Positions 1-11,999 of a stretch of 64,000 nucleotides of DNA are shown one piece after another (positions within the stretch are counted from its first letter, which is position 1; every line of letters starts with the position of its first letter). The notes under the pieces were generated by a model that was not told where the DNA came from, did not search any database, and saw nothing but the letters and a program-made list of their open reading frames with translations. Source of the DNA: Helichrysum umbraculigerum (lineage: Eukaryota; Streptophyta; Magnoliopsida; Asterales; Asteraceae); assembly GCA_949592205.1 (NCBI GenBank), contig CATIUR010000001.1, positions 240,764,750 to 240,828,749 of the forward strand, read 5' to 3'. The translations under genes were made by a program, and so were the position numbers.

Positions 1-1115
1 CTTTGTCCTGACAGAACTCAAACATCCCATTAGCATTTGAAGCAAAGATTGATTTACTAATTAAGTTACATATATGCCGATTAAGAGATACATGTAGGAT
101 TGTTGCAGGCATAAAGTCCTTCCAGGGCCCGTTTTCATTTGCAATCTATTCATCTTTCTGCTAAGTTATGTTGATAGTTTCTGGGATTATTAATGTCAAG
201 TTAAACACGAACTTTATCTTATTACAAATTCTGCGTTCATCTCTTCATATGACAAGAAACACAAACCGGTTACAAGGATAGGTAAAAAAGCTTAATATAC
301 TTACCCCCATTTGACATTGCTTTTAACAATCTGACTATCCAATTGCAACACCACATAAGGATCACTTGTTCCCTGAAAGCAGAATGCGGAGATCACACGA
401 GAGCAATTAAAAGGTGATACATTAGCTTTTTTTACACTCTAACGGACCAAATGGTGTCAAATGAATGTAAATGTGAAAAACTTAATGTGTTTAGATGGAG
501 ATTACCCATGGATCCATTGCAGGAAAATCATAACCCTTCTTAAGCTTTACAAACAACTGGCCATCGTAAATCTCGCGGAGAAATGACCTGCCACAAGACA
601 ACTAAACTTCAACTTTACAATATTATTATTTTCAAATATAAACATTGATGTATAGTATTTATATGTATAAATATACTCTGAAAGGATAACAGTTTGACAA
701 CCAGCACCATCCACCTCACTCTTTCCAGTATTTTCCTGATTAAATAACAACAAACACGCACACGATTAGAATTCGCATCAAAATCACTGAATTTTGAGGA
801 TCAATGGCTTACAGTAGGAGTTGTATAGGCTTCAAACGCAAATCCCGCGAGTATGACGGCGCGATTAATATCAAATTGATGTTTTTCAATCTCCTCGCCA
901 AACAATACGCTGGTTTCAGTATCGGAGGTTGACTTGCCGGCGCAACAAATTGAGCAAATTCCATTTCGGTTTCCAGTATCCGATAGCCTGAGTTTCACCG
1001 TTGAAAAAGGTGCGGTGACATAATTAGGGTTTCGAAAAAAGGGGAATTTTGGTTTATGAGTAGAACAGCATGTGAAGTGGAAGTGAGTTTTGTAAGATTG
1101 AAGATGTGCAGCCAT
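1..1115 (-). CDS. C2-domain protein with transit-peptide-like N terminus (partial, 5' exons)
   Basis: Reading right to left I place exons at 813-1115, 677-735, 506-587, 305-372 and the start of a further exon at 1-7. All junctions have GT/AG sites and the frame is kept throughout. The first exon gives 101 residues: a Ser/Thr/Lys-rich, poorly conserved start like a plastid transit peptide, then an alanine/phenylalanine-rich helix (RAVILAGFAFEAY). Later exons give SFLREIYDGQLFVKLKKGYD, then GTSDPYVVLQLDSQIVKSN and KWGTK, the beta-strand 2-3 region of a C2 domain with its Asp-containing DPYV loop. C2 domains bind phospholipid, often with calcium. From memory the arrangement resembles plant C2-plus-GRAM proteins of the BAG-associated type, but the GRAM part would lie off the left edge. 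The ATG at 1115 is the first in frame. Confident of the C2 call and exon structure, not of the family name. Confidence 0.8.
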
Positions 1116-2253
1116 GGAAATAATTAATGATAAGAAACGGAAACAAACGCAAAATTAACGAACTTTATGTGTGTTCAGGAAAAAATAGCAAGACAATTCT
1201 AGAATATTATGTGTCGACATTCCCCCGCATACCGCCGTTAACGGGACGTTAAAACGTTGGCGCCAAGTGATTTAACGGTCAATTACTGAACCGGAAATCT
1301 TCAATTAACCCCCCAAATGTTATCGAAGTTTTAAAATGCTCCCGGTAGTTATAACTATATTACTCTTTCAACTAGGGTGTTCGCATTTAAGTCTGCCTCG
1401 TTATTGGTCAAAATCGAACTATATATAACTATATACTTCAATTTTGTAAAAGATTCAAGTTGTTCAGTTTTGATTTCATTAAGGTTCAGTTTTTCGATTA
1501 TATTTACCACACTAAAATAAGCATAATTGTAGCATAGAAATTACTCCGTAGAATATAACAGGAATGCGATTTCAAAGTTATTTTTCCTTTCAAAGGTATT
1601 TTTTATAAAAAAAAATAATACAAACTTTGTTATGTAATGATAATAAAACACTCTAAAAATAGTTAGATACATAATTACATGTTAAAAATAGATGATTATG
1701 ACATTCTAATTTGAAACATACCAGATTAATTAGAGGTTTGCTGCATCTTAGTAGTAATTTGTGTAATATTTGTCCAAACACTAACAATAATATCGAAATA
1801 ACAACTTCATAAATCTTTTTTTTTAAAGGTACAACACCCAAAAGCCCAAGAAGAAAATAATTAACTAGATACTTGGGCAACAAGGGTAATGCATAAATCA
1901 AGTTTTAATCATAAGTTTATCTCTGATTTAATTAATTTAAATATCATCTTAATGGTTATCTAGAGTAGTTTTTTTTAGGATTAAATTTGGAGATATATAT
2001 AAAGTTTTCTAGAGTAGTTATATCAGAAATTGGACCCAACCTCTGTTATTATTCCATTATATCGTTTTCTTTACACCGCAGTATAGTAGTTAAGTTCTTT
2101 ATTGGAGTCTGAATGGATTATATCCGGTGAGCCATATACTATTACTATCATCGCCTTCTTATTCAAGAATATATTGTTGTTTCGTATCGTTTTGTCCTAT
2201 TTTTATTTTGTTTTGGATTGTTAGTTGTTGAAAATCAGTTGTTTGTGTTACTA
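1116..2253. other. Intergenic region between divergent genes
   Basis: It separates the minus-strand C2 gene from the plus-strand kinase. The part next to the C2 gene (about 1200-1300) is GC-richer, with a palindromic TTGGCGCCAA at about 1257-1267 and several AACG repeats. The rest is AT-rich. A TATA-like stretch (gatatatataaag, about 1991-2003) lies roughly 250 bp before the kinase ATG. I see no coding signal. Confidence 0.5.
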
Positions 2254-3417
2254 ATGGATCATTCATATATGGCGCCAGGATTCTCCACGATTAAAAGATA
2301 TAAGAATCGATTTGATCATGCAAGAAATATTGTTACTGATGTAGATTTTGGCAGCACAGTGGGCCGTGAGTCATGCCGGTCACACCTGTTGTTTGATCAT
2401 CATGGCACAAACTCGGAACAAACTGTTTCCGAATTCTTGGTGTCTACCAAGAAAAGAAATATGCCACCTAGTTACATCTATAGAAACGTATTTGAATTTG
2501 AGAGACTTCGGAAGATTAGTGAAGGAACGTATGGCGTTGTTTACAAAGCTAAGGATAAGAAAACCGGAGAAATTGTGGCCTTAAAAAAGGTGAAGATGGA
2601 GAAAGAGGGAGAAGGTCTACCTATGATGGCGAAAAGGGAGATCGATATTCTTGAGTCTTTTCAACATCCATCTGTTGTACAAATGAAGGAAGTTGTTATG
2701 GATGGGTTCAATGGCGCTTATTATATGGTCATGGAGTACATTGATCATGAACTCAAAGGATACATGGATAGTATGACAGAGCGATTTACTCAGAGCGAAG
2801 TAAAACGCCTTATGATTCAGCTTTTGGAGGGGTTGTCTTATATCCATGATAAAAAGGTGATTCATAGGGATTTGAAGACATCAAATTTGCTATTGAGCAA
2901 TAATGGTGAGTTAAAGATTTGTGATCTTGGGATGGCGAGGCGATATGGGGGTCCTATGGAAGTATATAGTCCGTTGGTGGTTACTCTTTGGTACAGGGCA
3001 CCTGAACTGCTTCTGGGGATCAAAAAGTATACAACTGTGATCGATATGTGGTCAGTTGGATGTATAATGGCAGAGCTATTGTCTAAGAAACCACTTTTTG
3101 ATGGAAGCAGTGAACTTGAACAAATTAACAAGATTTATAAAACTCTTGGCACACCAAATAACTCAATATGGCCTGGCTATTCTAAGCTGCCGGGAAACAA
3201 GTTTAAATTTGTCAAGCAGCCATATAATACTTTGAGGAAAATATTTCCTGTAGCTACTTTTACAGGATCACCTACACTTACTCAGCTGGGATTTGATTTG
3301 TTGAGCAAGCTTTTGACGTATGACCCAACAAAGAGGATATCTGCAAAAGAAGCTCTTAAGCATGGATGGTTTTGTGAGGCTCCTCTTCCTGCTGAACATA
3401 TTAGGGTTAATTTGTAA
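2254..3417 (+). CDS. Intronless CDKG-like (PITSLRE-type) cyclin-dependent kinase
   Basis: A single uninterrupted frame of 387 residues from the first ATG (2254). The open frame extends a little upstream but has no earlier ATG. A poorly conserved head of about 75 residues precedes FEFERLRKISEGTYGVVYKA (glycine-rich loop). Then come the VALKK lysine, a cyclin-binding helix reading PMMAKREI where CDKG proteins have P-L/M-TSLREI, a HRDLKTSN catalytic loop, DLG in place of DFG, and LWYRAPELLLG in the activation segment. The C-lobe is complete (DMWSVGCIMAELLSKKPLF, LLTYDPTKRISAKEALKHGWF). CDKG/CDK11-type kinases pair with L-type cyclins and act in splicing and transcription control. Family genes have several introns, so an intronless copy with a divergent cyclin helix suggests a retrogene. 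It has no stops, so it may be functional, but expression cannot be judged here. Confidence 0.85.
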   Translation: MDHSYMAPGFSTIKRYKNRFDHARNIVTDVDFGSTVGRESCRSHLLFDHHGTNSEQTVSEFLVSTKKRNMPPSYIYRNVFEFERLRKISEGTYGVVYKAKDKKTGEIVALKKVKMEKEGEGLPMMAKREIDILESFQHPSVVQMKEVVMDGFNGAYYMVMEYIDHELKGYMDSMTERFTQSEVKRLMIQLLEGLSYIHDKKVIHRDLKTSNLLLSNNGELKICDLGMARRYGGPMEVYSPLVVTLWYRAPELLLGIKKYTTVIDMWSVGCIMAELLSKKPLFDGSSELEQINKIYKTLGTPNNSIWPGYSKLPGNKFKFVKQPYNTLRKIFPVATFTGSPTLTQLGFDLLSKLLTYDPTKRISAKEALKHGWFCEAPLPAEHIRVNL

Positions 3418-4071
3418 ATAGATTTACCTGTTTAATCTTTTTAGAGTTGGAAACTTGTGTAATCCTATTATTTTTATCTTCTTGCTCTTCCGGTTTCACT
3501 ACAATTGTTTATTGATATCATTTTCAGCATTCTCATTTTCTAGCAAAAAGGATGACTGAAGGAGGATCAACCACGAGTCGAACGTTATAGAACACACCCA
3601 CTTGGGCATTGGTGACGTTTTGCTTTGTCTTCATCTTTTTTTTTAGAACTTATTGACTTGTATTTACTGTTATTGGTATGCTAGCGCAGACGCTTAGGGA
3701 TCATTAAACTGCCGCATGAGGCAGTAAAGAAGCTCTGATAGGTAAAAATTGCAATCTAAATATGGTTTTGGCAAGAAATGTAACAGAATCGTGATCATTG
3801 ATTGTTATAGTTTATACCCAAATTGATTCGAGCATTACTTTTTATCAACATATTTTAGATGATATGAAATACTTTATATGCTTGCCAAATAACAAACTCA
3901 TTTTACAAACAGTGTATATCAGTATTAATATGGCTTCCATTAAGAAATATAAAAAAGCCCACCACTTATTACAGTTGAACCCTGCTAATTACAACAGCTC
4001 TACTACTATTACTCTCCCTAAAATATCAGAGTAGATTGTAGAGACCAAATCTTTAGACTAGTACTCACTAT
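3418..4071. other. Intergenic region between convergent genes
   Basis: Holds the 3' flanks of the plus-strand kinase and the minus-strand beta-amylase. T-rich and A-rich stretches are consistent with 3' UTRs. I see no recognisable gene or repeat. Confidence 0.4.
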
Positions 4072-7000
4072 TTAATGCATGAGAGCACCAGCAGCTTCCT
4101 GCACCAACGGCTCGGTTACATGCACGAAATGTTCAGCCTCCCTCTCCACTTGCTCCCAACACTTGTGTACATCTTTCCCCTCTTTCATCTTCTTCACAAA
4201 TGCGACAAATCTCCTCCAGTTATCAGCCTGGAACAACTCTGGGTTCATCCTCAGATACGTAAACGCACACATCTCATCATTCTCGGTTAGTGAAGCTGCC
4301 TTCAAGATCTGCTCATGTGCATAATCGTCGTATCTTGGTAGAGCATTCTCTCCAGCAAGTGCTACCTGTGCTTCCTGTGTCGCCAATGTCACTTGCTGCA
4401 CCAACTTCTCAGGGGCACACAGAGCATCCTGAGGCTGCTCATGATCACGCATCTCAATGCATGTGAAGTTAAAAACAGCACCATGACGGCCAAGCATTCT
4501 GGCAATCGGAAGGTACCCGTCTCGGTAACGTGTGTTGTAATAGCCTGCAGTGAGCTCAGGGGCATGAGAGCGTGTCCCGTAATGCCAGTGGATACCCGCA
4601 ACCTTGACTGAAATCTTGACACCTTGGTTTTCAAATATAGAGGTGGCAGATGAGAGTATTCTTTCTCCATGATCTAACAACATTTGTGAATACCAGGTGA
4701 GGAAGAAATCACCATACTCGCTGTTCCAGCCACCATTTTCTTTCTTAAAAAAGTTGGTGTCTTCAGGCCAATTGTTGTACTCACCAGCATCAGTGGGGCC
4801 TGTGCTTCCCCATTCTGGTTTACCATAGTTCTCAGCTGCAGCTTTCAAACTAGCAAGCATATACTGCAATATAAACATTTATTTATCGTGTAAAGATTCT
4901 TGATGCTAAACTTTACAAACAAACACAAAAGATAAAATGCCCAAAGTGAATCTGATCTATACCTTATCATAACACTGGAAAGCTCCGATCCCAGGGAATC
5001 TCCAGACACCGTCTTTCTCCGGGTAAGATGGGTACCTAAGCTCTCCAGCTGGACCCATTCCAACTTGAATTTCCTACATACAAGGACAGACATGCCAAAT
5101 TAACATAATAACCAAAACGACTGTAATAGAGCTTTGTAATTTGAGTATGATAATAAGATCCAATAGCACTCTCTGCCAAATATCTCTTTCGAGTTTGATT
5201 TCTTAGCAGTGAAGTTGATAAGGCAATTGATTTGAATGGATGCATGCAGCAGTTGTGATATGAAGCGAAGAATAATAACGTACCACAATGGTATCCCCAA
5301 GAAGATGACTAAATTTGTCTCTGAAAGAACGCATGTAATCAGAGTAACACTGAATCGGAGTCCTGCCTTTGATGCATGGAATTGTGTCACAACCAAGTGA
5401 CAGATACTCATTATTCCTTCTTCCCCATTGATCTGTGTATGCAAGATCAGGGTCATTGTTAATCTCTTCCAACACCCACTTTGGCAGCGGTATCCTGCAT
5501 TCCATCCATATCCATATTAATATCATTCTCCCATAGATTAAAAGAGGATATCAAGCATGGAGTTGCATTAGAAATTTTCTCTCAATCCCTAACCCAATTC
5601 ATCTTGGTCTTAGATGCAAATGAATCTTTACATGGAAGATGTAGTAGTTCAGAGATGTCAAGTAATTGTTTAAATGAAATCCATGTAGGATATCAATGCT
5701 TCTTCAACGGTTTAATCACTGATTTACCTTACAAACCATTTCATTACTTATATCATCTCTTTTTCTTTACTTTTGGTTTTATGTTTTATGTTTTTATGTT
5801 TTATACTCCGTATTTGTTTATTATACTGAGGAGACATTGGACATGCTGGATGACTAGAAAAGGTAGGATAAGAAGATGGATATATTCTCTCCCGAAGTTG
5901 CAGTCGTAGAGATTGTTATCCGTCAAAGACTCCTATGTGCCTGATCTGACTAACATACAACTCACTTATTGAACCAATGGTGGTGATTCAAGTATCAGCA
6001 GAAGAAAATATTCATCTTATGTAACTCAACTTTGAAAACCAATTGAATGTAATATTTAGTTGTATGAAATAGATTAGCTTTTATCACTCTACAATTTATT
6101 ATAATGTCCAAGTCAAAAAGTAGTTGCTCAATTTTCAGGCTATGCATACATTAATATGTTGAAGTCTGTAGTAGGTGTCATCTTGGGGGTTCAGATGTAA
6201 TATAAACTTGGTCGGGAAACCATATATACCTTCACGTTGTTTTGTAAGTAGTATTAACAATATATTGTATCTTTGCAATATTTTATTCCTAATGGAACCC
6301 TGTTCTGTTGTTTGGTAGAGCAGTTTCTCTTTACTAATAAGAAGTTGGGAAGGTAATGATTTTGATTCAACAGTGGTGGTTACATGCAGGTTCCATTACA
6401 ATCAACTTATCTTTGATTGGTTCTTTCATATGTTACCAACAAACTACTTTCATGGCAACTATTTGGAATGCCATATGAGAACTTGTGGAATGAGTGGAAA
6501 TGGATGAAGATTGTAATATTTCAAATTATTGCATAAAAAAAGGGCAGACTCTGAATATAAAATCTATTTACTTACGACAATAATTACATGTTTTTTGACA
6601 AACTTTATAATATCAATACTTTATAAAACCTACACATACTTACTACTTACTAACACAACGATCGCACGAGTAATCAACTAATAATTTATTAATTAATGGG
6701 AATATGATATTATGAACTACGTTAAAGCGACGTCTTGCGTTTATCTAGCACCACAATATAGGCTTATTTATACGTTTACGATAAGTTTTGTGTTTAGTAA
6801 TCAGTAAGTAAAATGTTCTATATCAACGTAAAATGAAAGTTAATTAAAACTTGCAAGTAATTAACAATGAAATTAACGGAGATGATGATCTTACGTGCAA
6901 GAATCACCGACGTTTCCGCCGCATTGATGGAAGGACATGACTGCCTGAACCTTGAGGCCATGTTTCTTAGCCATCTCCAACAGCTCAGCATAACCGCCCC

Positions 7001-7496
7001 AATTATACTCACCAGGTGTCTCTCTTTCCACTAATCCCCACCACACATCCATCATTATCCCTTCCACACCCGCACTCTTTAACGCCTGTAAACTCGCGTT
7101 CATTGCCTTCCGTCTATTCACGCCGTTACTCATCGTTACACTATCTAACGGCATCATCACATAAACCGGAACTCCCTTTTTATCACCACTTACATCACCA
7201 CCACCCTTTCTATGCTCTCTCACTACCGCTTCTTCTTCCGTCATTAACGCCTGACACGCAACCGACAGATCCGCTCTCATTCCGCCTCTCACCGGACTCA
7301 TCGGCGGCGACGGCGATAGCCTGTCCATATCCGTCGCTTGTTTCTGTACGGACACGCGGATGTTCGCCGGTGGTGACCTCCACACTGCGGAAGCACTTAC
7401 TGCGGTGGTTGTTGGCTCTCCTCCGGCTGTGTGACCGGAATCCGCTGCGAGTGGAGTGCCGGATAAACCTCCGATTTGATTTAAGCTCATCGCCAT
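4072..7496 (-). CDS. BAM1: Chloroplast beta-amylase, BAM1 type
   Basis: Hydrolyses alpha-1,4-glucan from the non-reducing end to release maltose. BAM1-type enzymes are plastidial and act in stress- and guard-cell starch breakdown. Exons, right to left: 6895-7496, 5284-5494, 4963-5073, 4072-4863; all splice sites are GT/AG and the frame is kept, giving 571 residues against about 575 for Arabidopsis BAM1. The N terminus is a Ser/Pro-rich transit-peptide region containing SPSPPMSP. Next comes VPVYVMMPLDSVTM at the start of the barrel, SFHQCGGNVGDS, then GPAGELRYPSYP with the first catalytic Glu and GENALPRYD with the second. The closing EHFVHVTEPLVQEAAGAL matches BAM1 closely. ATG 7496 was chosen because the frame upstream of it lacks an ATG; a second ATG lies two codons in. 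Intron 1 is 1.4 kb and contains no recognised gene. Confidence 0.95.
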
Positions 7497-7642
7497 TAAA
7501 TAACACAAATTTAACCTCCAAATGTAATTAACAGATGCTTATAATTGAAGAAATAATTAATTATACTTTTGATTGATTGCTGATAAAGAGAATTTTGTAT
7601 GAGATTCGATGAAAAATTGGAGGTGAGGAAGCTGAATGCATG

Positions 7643-7650
7643 TATATATA
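7643..7650 (-). promoter_or_regulatory. Putative TATA box of BAM1
   Basis: TATATATA on the minus strand about 147 bp upstream of the BAM1 ATG, a normal spacing for a 5' UTR of 100-120 bp. Assigned by position and sequence only. Confidence 0.5.
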
Positions 7651-7810
7651 GATACAGATAGATATACAAAAGGACTTCGAGATTCAACAAGGATTACGTG
7701 AAGATGCACAATTTGATTTTTTCAAGTTATAATAAAAAAAACAAAAAATCAAGAAAAGAAAAAGGGGAAATAAAAAACAGATAATCTTTAATAAGCCGTT
7801 AAGTAAGTGA

Positions 7811-7816
7811 CACGTG
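7811..7816. promoter_or_regulatory. G-box / ABRE-core CACGTG upstream of BAM1
   Basis: A palindromic CACGTG inside GACACGTGTA about 315 bp upstream of the BAM1 ATG. G-boxes with an ACGTG core bind bZIP (ABF/AREB) and bHLH factors. BAM1 is known in Arabidopsis as an abscisic-acid and osmotic-stress responsive gene, so the site is plausible but unproven. Confidence 0.4.
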
Positions 7817-9034
7817 TAAAGTCAGACATGTGGAAAATTATGTGCCACGGCGGAGGTAACGGTTGTGATGGTGTTTGGAGTCATGTGCAGTTGGACGGTG
7901 AGATATTGGTACGCGTGAAGTTTCCAGGATGAAGTACTTTGTATTGACAACCACATGTGAATGATGATGTGATCAATTTGATGGTGATGACCGCTCCAAA
8001 CCCCGACAAAAATTGATTGAAACCGATTAAGTCACGTCAATATCACGTCAGCTTTTTCAAAAAACTGACTTAAATTAACTTATCACTTCTATCCGTGCTT
8101 TGTCACTTTAATTTTTGGGTTCCACATTTACCAATTTACATTTAATATTATACACACAAAACAATAACAAAAAAAAATAAAAAATGCTCACGTCAGATAT
8201 CCGAAGAAACAAACCGACGAAGACAACCAACGTGTGCGTAACATCGGTGTCGGTTGTAAGTGTAGTCGTCGGATCCAAACCGACGTAAACCGACTATATG
8301 CGATGGGAGCCGTCTAAGTGTTTAACTGAGTGGTCACAACTGATCTTTACGTTGATTGTCAACGGTTACAAACCGAGGAGCACATATGGGCTTTCACGAA
8401 AGCCCAGCCTAATAAAGAAACTGAAAAAGGCTGGAGTCTAGCATGGCCTGAATGTCTTAAACTCTTAAAGAGGTCTCTAGTTATTGATAAAAGTCCGTTT
8501 CTGGGTCAAGCCGGGCTAAACCGAAAGCTCGAAGTCCAAAAGCTCGGGTTTTTTTAAATAAAGCCTGAAAGCCCGAACTTTTTCAAAATAAAGTCCGAGC
8601 TTTTTCAAGAAAAAAACCCGATCCTATTTCAAAATACATGTTTTTAGTATTTTATCTTTAAGTTTTTACTTATATAACATGTCTAACACTTATTTTGTTT
8701 CTACGTAAATTACCTTTTCTATATTATGCAAAGTTTTATGTGTATTACGTACGTATGTGAGCATATATTCATTTTATCGATAGATACTTATATAACTACG
8801 ATAACATCGTATATACATTATATCAATAACTTCATTTTACGCCAATAGATATAGAATCATGCGATAACAAGTAGCTATATAGTACTAAATAAATGCAATA
8901 ATTAATTAGCACTAAACAAACATACCCTATATTTTAAAATTAGTATGTCCACATCAGATTCGATAGAAGTTGTAAGAACGGGGTTCTTTTCAATATCATT
9001 TGTAAAATTAGGTTACTTCTAAATCTCTTTGTAA
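7817..9034. other. Intergenic, no gene seen
   Basis: AT-rich DNA upstream of BAM1. About 8190-8320 has clustered CCGACG/CGTCGG motifs. About 8370-8620 repeats AAGCCCGA/AAGCTCG-type words and looks like an old transposon fragment. No open frame here resembles a protein I know. Confidence 0.35.
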
Positions 9035-9665
9035 GACCACTCCCAATGGCACCATTGGTTAAACCGACGCCGTTGGCAGCAAACCGTCGATTTTGGACGT
9101 TAGTTTGGCGACGGAGAAGGTACGCGTCAGTGAAGGGGAGGGTGGGCCCGATTCGTTTTTTCCTTTGATTTCGTTTCTCTTTTTCCTTTTTTCAGTTTTT
9201 TTATTTTTGGTTGGGAAATATTTTTTATTTTTTTTAAAAAAGGAGGTTCGCAGGAGATGAGGAATAAGACGATGATGACGGATCGATGGAGGATGATGTT
9301 AGGGTTGAAAATGGGCTCATTTTATTAGTGGGCTCAATTTTTGTGGAAATGGGCACATTTTAATTGGAAATGGGCTCGGTTTGTGTTTCATTTATAGTTA
9401 TGTTCTAAAAGTATAAATATATGTGTTTTAATTAAGTTAAAAGATATAAGTTAAATACATTAATGTAATGTTCTTTTAATTTTAATGAAAATATTTTATT
9501 TAATTTAATGTTTTAAATAAATAGAGTAAATATTTTGTGTGAGGTCCAGAAAAACTTAAGTGATTTTTATTGTTGGCAGTGTAATGTCAGTTTTATGTCA
9601 GTCTTAAAAACTATTAATGTAGCATTAATTTGATATAAATTGATGCGTCACTGTTGGAAGAGGTT
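9035..9665. mobile_element. PIF/Harbinger-like MITE
   Basis: Left end GACCACTCCCAATGGCACC; the right end reads back as AACCTCTTCCAACAGTG, an imperfect terminal inverted repeat. It is flanked by the 3-bp TAA duplication (9032-9034 and 9666-9668) typical of PIF/Harbinger. The left end matches that of the Harbinger element starting at 63299. The 630-bp interior has no transposase frame. Confidence 0.65.
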
Positions 9666-9668
9666 TAA

Positions 9669-10869
9669 AAACGGGTCTTCTGAGTTCTGACACCATTATT
9701 TCCACCAACCTATCGTACACTTCATTTAAAATGTCACTTGGCTCTTTGACTTGGATAATAGTTATATAGTCTAATACTTTTTTATTTACAGAATTCTTAT
9801 ATAATATTATAAATTTTTATCAATTAATATTAATACACTCTATCAAAATCTACAATTAAAGCTTTATGCCAAGTACCAAATTACATCAAAGAACCTACCA
9901 ACTCACATAATTATCTCCGGCATCTTGTTACACAACGAAGCTTCAAAAATCTTACATTTGCATGAAATATCTTTCAAGATACATGTTTTATGCATCAAAC
10001 TCCTAACACTTTTCCATAGCAGATTTATGGTTGAAAATTTGCTCATGAGCATATTATGTCGCTTCCAAGTTCCAAATACTAGTCTTGTTAATCTCTTTCG
10101 TAGTGTTACATCTGGTTCATCAAATGCACCATTTAATTTTTCAACTAGTGATAATTCGTGAGATACAAAAGAGAGATAAAAGAAATTAATCCGGAGGATT
10201 GGCGTTATCTTAAACAAATTAAATAAAAGTCCGTGATGTCACGGTATTCCCATTTTACACAAGAAATAATAATAAATAACCCATTTTTACAAAGGATGTC
10301 GAAAACTAACCCTTTTCAACGAGTACAACAAAACAAAAACAAAAAAACTATGCATGTGACATGCATTCGATTGAATTATGGGATCTAATATATATACCAC
10401 TTCTTTTTATTTTTTTATTTTAAAACACAATCATTACTGTACTTTTTCATCAGTTTTTCTTAACATTCTACTTTTTCTATTTTTTTTAATAATAAAAGTG
10501 GTATACTATTGAATTTTGGTGGTACGAATAGAGAATCCTTTGAATTATATATATTTATTCTTATATTAAATAGCTTCGGGTTCATAATCAAGTTGTTTCA
10601 TCTGCTACAGAATAAACGTACAATCCAAGTTGCGTGCACCTGATTACACAACATAGCTTTAAGTTAAAGAGATATTGCCTACAAACATGTTTATGGGCAA
10701 TTTTGTTTATTTCGTACTTTCTGAAAAAAGAAATATTAATGAAGCTAAACTAATCGTTAAAAATTCATTTGAACTGTTAACACAGTCACATTATAAGTCA
10801 CATACATAGATCATAAAACGTAAAAAAATGATGCTTATCGTTGTGGTTGATCGCATTCTGAGATCAAAA
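9669..10869. other. Intergenic, no convincing gene
   Basis: AT-rich. A 104-codon open frame on the minus strand (9903-10217) has ordinary amino-acid composition but no motif I recognise and no supporting exon. It could be a gene relic or chance. Confidence 0.3.
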
Positions 10870-11761
10870 TCAGGGACGAGGTTTTCCTGCCAACATGAAA
10901 CCCTTGTAAGCAACACGTCTAACCAACTTTGATCCGCCCCACACATTCTCAAGTTCTTGAACCACGTTTTCAGACAACAAATCAACACCTTTCTCCTTAG
11001 CGGTCACAACCGCGGACCAGGATCTCAACATGCCTAAAACACCCTCAAGCGATAGTTGCTTGGGTATATCTAGTTTCAAAGGGCTCCCTTCCGACCCTAA
11101 CCCAACACTTTTAAACGGAAAAGGCAGCGTTTTGTAACCATCGAATATATATTTAATATTTTCGTTCCAATACGGAAGCGTAGTCTCATGAAATCGCTTA
11201 AGTGCAGCATCAATTTCAGGGGTTATCGAAAAGTCATTGTACCCCCAAACCGCAAATACACCGTTCGGTTTTCTCAAAACGCGATTGATCACCGAGTAAA
11301 ATCTCGGAAGGTCAAACCAGTGTACGGCTTGAGCAACCGTTATTAAATCCACACAATTTTCGCCGCCGATCATGTTAATTAGGTCATCATCGGATAAAGA
11401 CAGTGGTGTGTGAAGGTATCGAACTCGAGGATGAGGCTTAGCGAGTTTCAATTGAGATTCACTAAGGTCGGTCCCAATTACTTGCTCATAATGCTCAGCC
11501 ACCTAAATTAGGACATCAATTCATAGGAATCGAAATCTAATTAGGTTTCTAGTTAGTTAGAGATTAGTGAAATTAATCAATGAAGAACATAGTAGGATTA
11601 GGAAGACTAACACCGATCGCGGCTTGACCGTTGCCGGTTCCGACGTCCCAGGCGAGTGAGTGAGAGGAGGTCCGATGAGCTAACATAGAGTACCAGTCGG
11701 CCGGATAAGTTGGGCGTGCATCTAAATATTCCTCTGCTTGTTTGTCGAATAATCCTGCCAT
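10870..11761 (-). CDS. SAM-dependent methyltransferase, embryo-abundant (EMB1)-like
   Basis: Two exons, 11612-11761 and 10870-11502, joined by GT/AG sites in frame, give 260 residues, the usual length for this family. The start is MAGLFDKQAEEYLDARPTYP. Motif I is AWDVGTGNGQAAIG followed by VAEHYEQVIGTD, where the Asp binds the SAM ribose. The motif II/III region is VDLITVAQAVHWFDLPRFY, and NRVLRKPNGVFAVWGY follows. This is the class-I Methyltransf_11 fold seen in plant embryo-abundant-protein-related genes; the substrate is unknown. Exon 1 ends exactly after the SAM-binding loop. A broken duplicate with the same intron position lies at 39463-40364 in the same orientation, so the two were neighbours before the transposon nest between them formed. 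Confidence 0.88.
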
Positions 11762-11999
11762 TTTTTTGTTTTCTCAATGGGTTTGCAGGTGAAGGATGAC
11801 AGGAAGGAATCAATAATTATAGAGCGGAAAGCCGTTTGTAACCGGACAAGAAATAAAAGAAAGAGCATCTCAGTGTCAACTTTTAACAACCAAAAACCAA
11901 AAGTACCAAACTCCAAACATACAGAAATAAAATATATTGAAAAAGATGAAAAGTATGAAAATTGATAAAATAAAATGCAACTCCACATTATTAATTCCA

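Noticed and set aside
5481..5909. 142-codon plus-strand open frame
   Set aside because: It overlaps BAM1 exon 2 on the opposite strand and then runs into intron 1. No known domain.
7016..7531. 171-codon plus-strand open frame
   Set aside because: It is antisense to BAM1 exon 1, with low-complexity Ser/Pro/Leu content and no motif; the BAM1 frame explains the sequence.
9903..10217. 104-codon minus-strand open frame
   Set aside because: No recognisable motif, no exon partner and AT-rich surroundings; insufficient support to call a gene.
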